Source: Viscum album
Taxonomy: Eukaryota; Streptophyta; Magnoliopsida; Santalales; Viscaceae
Direction: 5' to 3'
Length of the DNA stretch: 64,000 bases
Assembly: GCA_963277665.1 (NCBI GenBank)
Contig: OY728123.1
Span: 628,368,915 to 628,432,914 of the forward strand
Shown: positions 61,741 to 64,000 of the stretch, piece after piece
Layout of the letters: every line of letters starts with the position of its first letter
How positions within the stretch are numbered: position 1 is the first letter of the stretch
Translations under genes and position numbers: made by a program
The notes under the pieces: model-generated
Seen by the model: only the letters and a program-made list of their open reading frames with translations
The model's database searches: none
What the model was told of the DNA's origin: nothing

Positions 61741-62455
61741 AATAGAATAGAAAATATTCCATACATGTCAGTGATTATGTTAGTCATGTATGTTATTCTA
61801 GATACTCGATTCATGTCTCATACGCATTGAGTGTTGTAGGAAAATATCAAGATGATCTAGATGTACACCATTGGATTGAAATCAAGACAATATTTCAGTA
61901 TCTGAGGTGTACTGTGGATATATTCCTGGATTAAGGAGGAGATGAGGATCTAGTCATATGAGGATCCGTAGATGCAAGTTTCCAGACTGATCAAGATGAT
62001 ATAATGTTTCAAATGGGATACATCTTAACTTTCAATGTAGGTTCTATGAGATAGAAGATCACAAAACATGGTTTGGTTGTAGATTCTACAGTAGATTCTG
62101 AGTATATCACAACTTATGGGGTAGCAAAAGATGTAATTTAGATGCATAGATTCATCAACGATCTGGAGGAGGCTCAGAGTAGTACAGATACCATCACACT
62201 CTATTGGGATAATACTATAGTGGTGGATCTCGAAAAAGAGTGAAATCACATTAGCATACAAAGAAAATACTTTAGAAGTACCATATCTGGAGGTATTTTT
62301 CTCAGATAGGAGAAGATGAAGAGAGAAGCATTTACATAGAAGACAACATTGTAGAGTCGTTGAATAAAGCTTCAAATCATCAGAAATGTGACCATCATGT
62401 GAGTTCTAATGGACTAAAAGTCATAGTTAGTTGAATCTATTCCAAGTAACAGTTT
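61741..62455 (+). pseudogene. RNase H remnant of copia F
   Basis: A VDASFQTDQDD stretch near 61967-62000 matches the TDASFQTDRDD of copia RNase H, followed by SG-like and VDST..SEYI near 62076-62105 and LYWDN near 62200. The end, with H-S-HI-R-like and IREI-like residues, is decayed and runs up to the 3' LTR. Confidence 0.78.
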
Positions 62456-62460
62456 ATCAG

Positions 62461-64000
62461 AGTTTGCGTCCTAGAAGAAACTATTTGTACTTTCAATAAA
62501 TTAATATTTAATTACATAATTATCATTGTTCTTTACAAATATGATGTAATTATTTATTAGGGTATTTTTCATATTGATATGGTTATAACAATTACCTGCT
62601 ATGATGCGAAACTTGACGTACTATAACAATATTCTTAAATATAGTTTTTTGGTAGGATGACATACTATTATGGGAAAAATACTATACAGACTCTTAGGCA
62701 TGAGTACTCATAATAGGATGAGACTTCCTCTAAGGAAGTTCTATCTTGGTAATCTCCAATATAGGAGATTATGAGAATAGAAATGATAGTATGACATCTA
62801 AATGATTTTTTGTAATTGGATATTCCTATCTGTGAGCATGTGTAATGGTCCTTAGAAACTAATATAATCAATAATATGTGTTATGACTCACTCACATGAA
62901 TTTATGGATGAAAAACGGCATACCATATATTGGTGGGATGTAGGGTATAGTGGGTACGTCATGAATGAAATGTTTTTAATGGATTAGTTGCGAAAGTATT
63001 TGCCTCTTCCATTTATGGAAGTTGATAACTTGGCCCTCATATTTAAATAGAACCATCACCCTAAATTCTAGGTTCATGGTGTAATGAAATATTTATTTAA
63101 GGTAGTCAAATAATGAAATATCAACTATATAGGTTGATGACCCTATCATGAATCCTGATTGATGAGATATTTTGATAAAGGGATTATATTATATAGTGAT
63201 TTTCCATTTGTGGATGTCTTTTTTATGATTTTATGTTCATTCACTTGCATTCTATGACATATTGTTAGATAGCAATATTGGACTTTAGGATTTCATATCG
63301 AATCCCAGTGATAAATAATCCTAGAGGATCACAAACTAAGTGTTTCAGATGGTCTCACTTAAATTATATTGGAATTTAATAAATGGAATAAATTTTATTC
63401 TCAAGACTAAGGAATAATTGTATTCATCTTAAAATGATCAAATAAATTAAATAAATATTTATTCACCAGGTTGTGAATAAATTAAATTTAATAATTTTAT
63501 TTAACATTAAATATATATTTCATTACTATTTTGTAAATAAAAATATTTGTTTAAGATAATACAATATATTATTTGGGCGTTCAATAAATGTAAGTAGAGT
63601 TTCAATGGTCCAAGAATGAGTTAATTAATAAATTAATTATTTAAAATTCATTAAATTATGTTTATCTAGGTGGCGCATGAAATAATTATAATATTGTTAT
63701 CAATATGTGGAATGGGATTTCATAAAAGGTTCCATTTTTCACAAGATGGAACACCAAAAATAATGGAGACATTATTGTTATTATGTGTCATGGGTTTTCT
63801 CAAATAGTTATAATTGCATTTAATTGTTGTTTTGCAATTAAATATTGTCACCAGAACCACATGTCAATTAATAAGTAGGTACATTTATTATGACAAATCC
63901 AAATGAATTGAGAATTATTGAGCCCAATATTTTGTCACTCGGATCCTCTTTTATCTCCCTATCTTTAATTAGATAATTTCTTCAAGACTGACGAAAAATC
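62461..64000 (+). repeat. 3' LTR of copia F, cut by window end
   Basis: Starts near AGTTTGCGTCCTAGAAG, matching the 5' LTR start TGTTGGTGTCCTAGAAC, and follows that LTR block by block to the window edge. By comparison about 0.4 kb more is expected outside the window. Confidence 0.82.

Larger units (their letters stand above)
54532..64000 (+). mobile_element. Ty1/copia element F, 3' LTR incomplete in window
   Basis: 5' LTR 54532-56486, primer-binding site at 56489, gag and pol in the order gag-PR-IN-RT-RH, and 3' LTR from about 62461 to beyond 64000. Integrase before reverse transcriptase identifies Ty1/copia. The ~2 kb LTRs and residue patterns resemble the Tork/Angela group (inference). It inserted into the integrase of gypsy element E. 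The two LTRs are clearly diverged and all genes are broken, so it is old. Confidence 0.9.

Noticed and set aside
62025..62375. 116-codon minus-strand frame, the longest on that strand at this end
   Set aside because: Antisense to the copia RNase H region, which reads clearly on the + strand.

Overview
The window is transposable-element sequence from a land plant nuclear genome, very probably a seed plant. Evidence: plant-type Ty3/gypsy and Ty1/copia LTR retrotransposons, primer-binding sites matching plant initiator tRNA-Met, a plant L1 LINE with a C-terminal RNase H, a tRNA-derived SINE-like unit, strong A+T richness, and no intact host gene. Nearly every coding region is broken by stops and frameshifts. 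Many of the changes look like C-to-T/G-to-A decay of methylated DNA. All coding calls below come from reading translations against known family motifs; no search was run.

Layout. (A) An old + strand gypsy element fills about 1-2791 and 19769-24569 (gag, protease, reverse transcriptase, RNase H, integrase, 3' LTR). (B) Its reverse-transcriptase gene is split by a much younger insertion at 2792-19768. This is a tandem array of three ~4.2 kb LTRs and two 2166-bp internal regions, carrying only a truncated gag and an antisense SINE-like unit, and flanked by TTGTG/TTGTT. (C) From about 25.7 to 51.3 kb lie older, decayed minus-strand copies of the same long-LTR family: LTRs at about 25.7-29.9, about 33.9-37.69 and 46.93-51.34 kb, with a gag-bearing internal region between the last two. 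(D) An L1-type LINE (+, about 40.1-46.8 kb) sits inside the gag region of C, and a 5'-truncated relative of its tail lies at about 47.17-47.29 kb. (E) A second + strand gypsy element (51.34-54.53 kb) lacks its left part, which is cut off by C, and is broken in its integrase by (F), a Ty1/copia element (5' LTR 54532-56486, gag-pol, 3' LTR from about 62461 to beyond the window).

The most interesting signal is in the long LTRs of family B/C. Each young LTR carries three GC-rich hairpin modules downstream of a TATA box. They share one central sequence but have different stems, and each stem still pairs with itself. The modules can be recognised in older copies at 27.3-27.7 and 48.9-49.3 kb. They lie inside a candidate LTR-contained leader intron. 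Together with the three-LTR array and the gag-only internal region, this describes a non-autonomous, giant-LTR family with an apparently structured leader.
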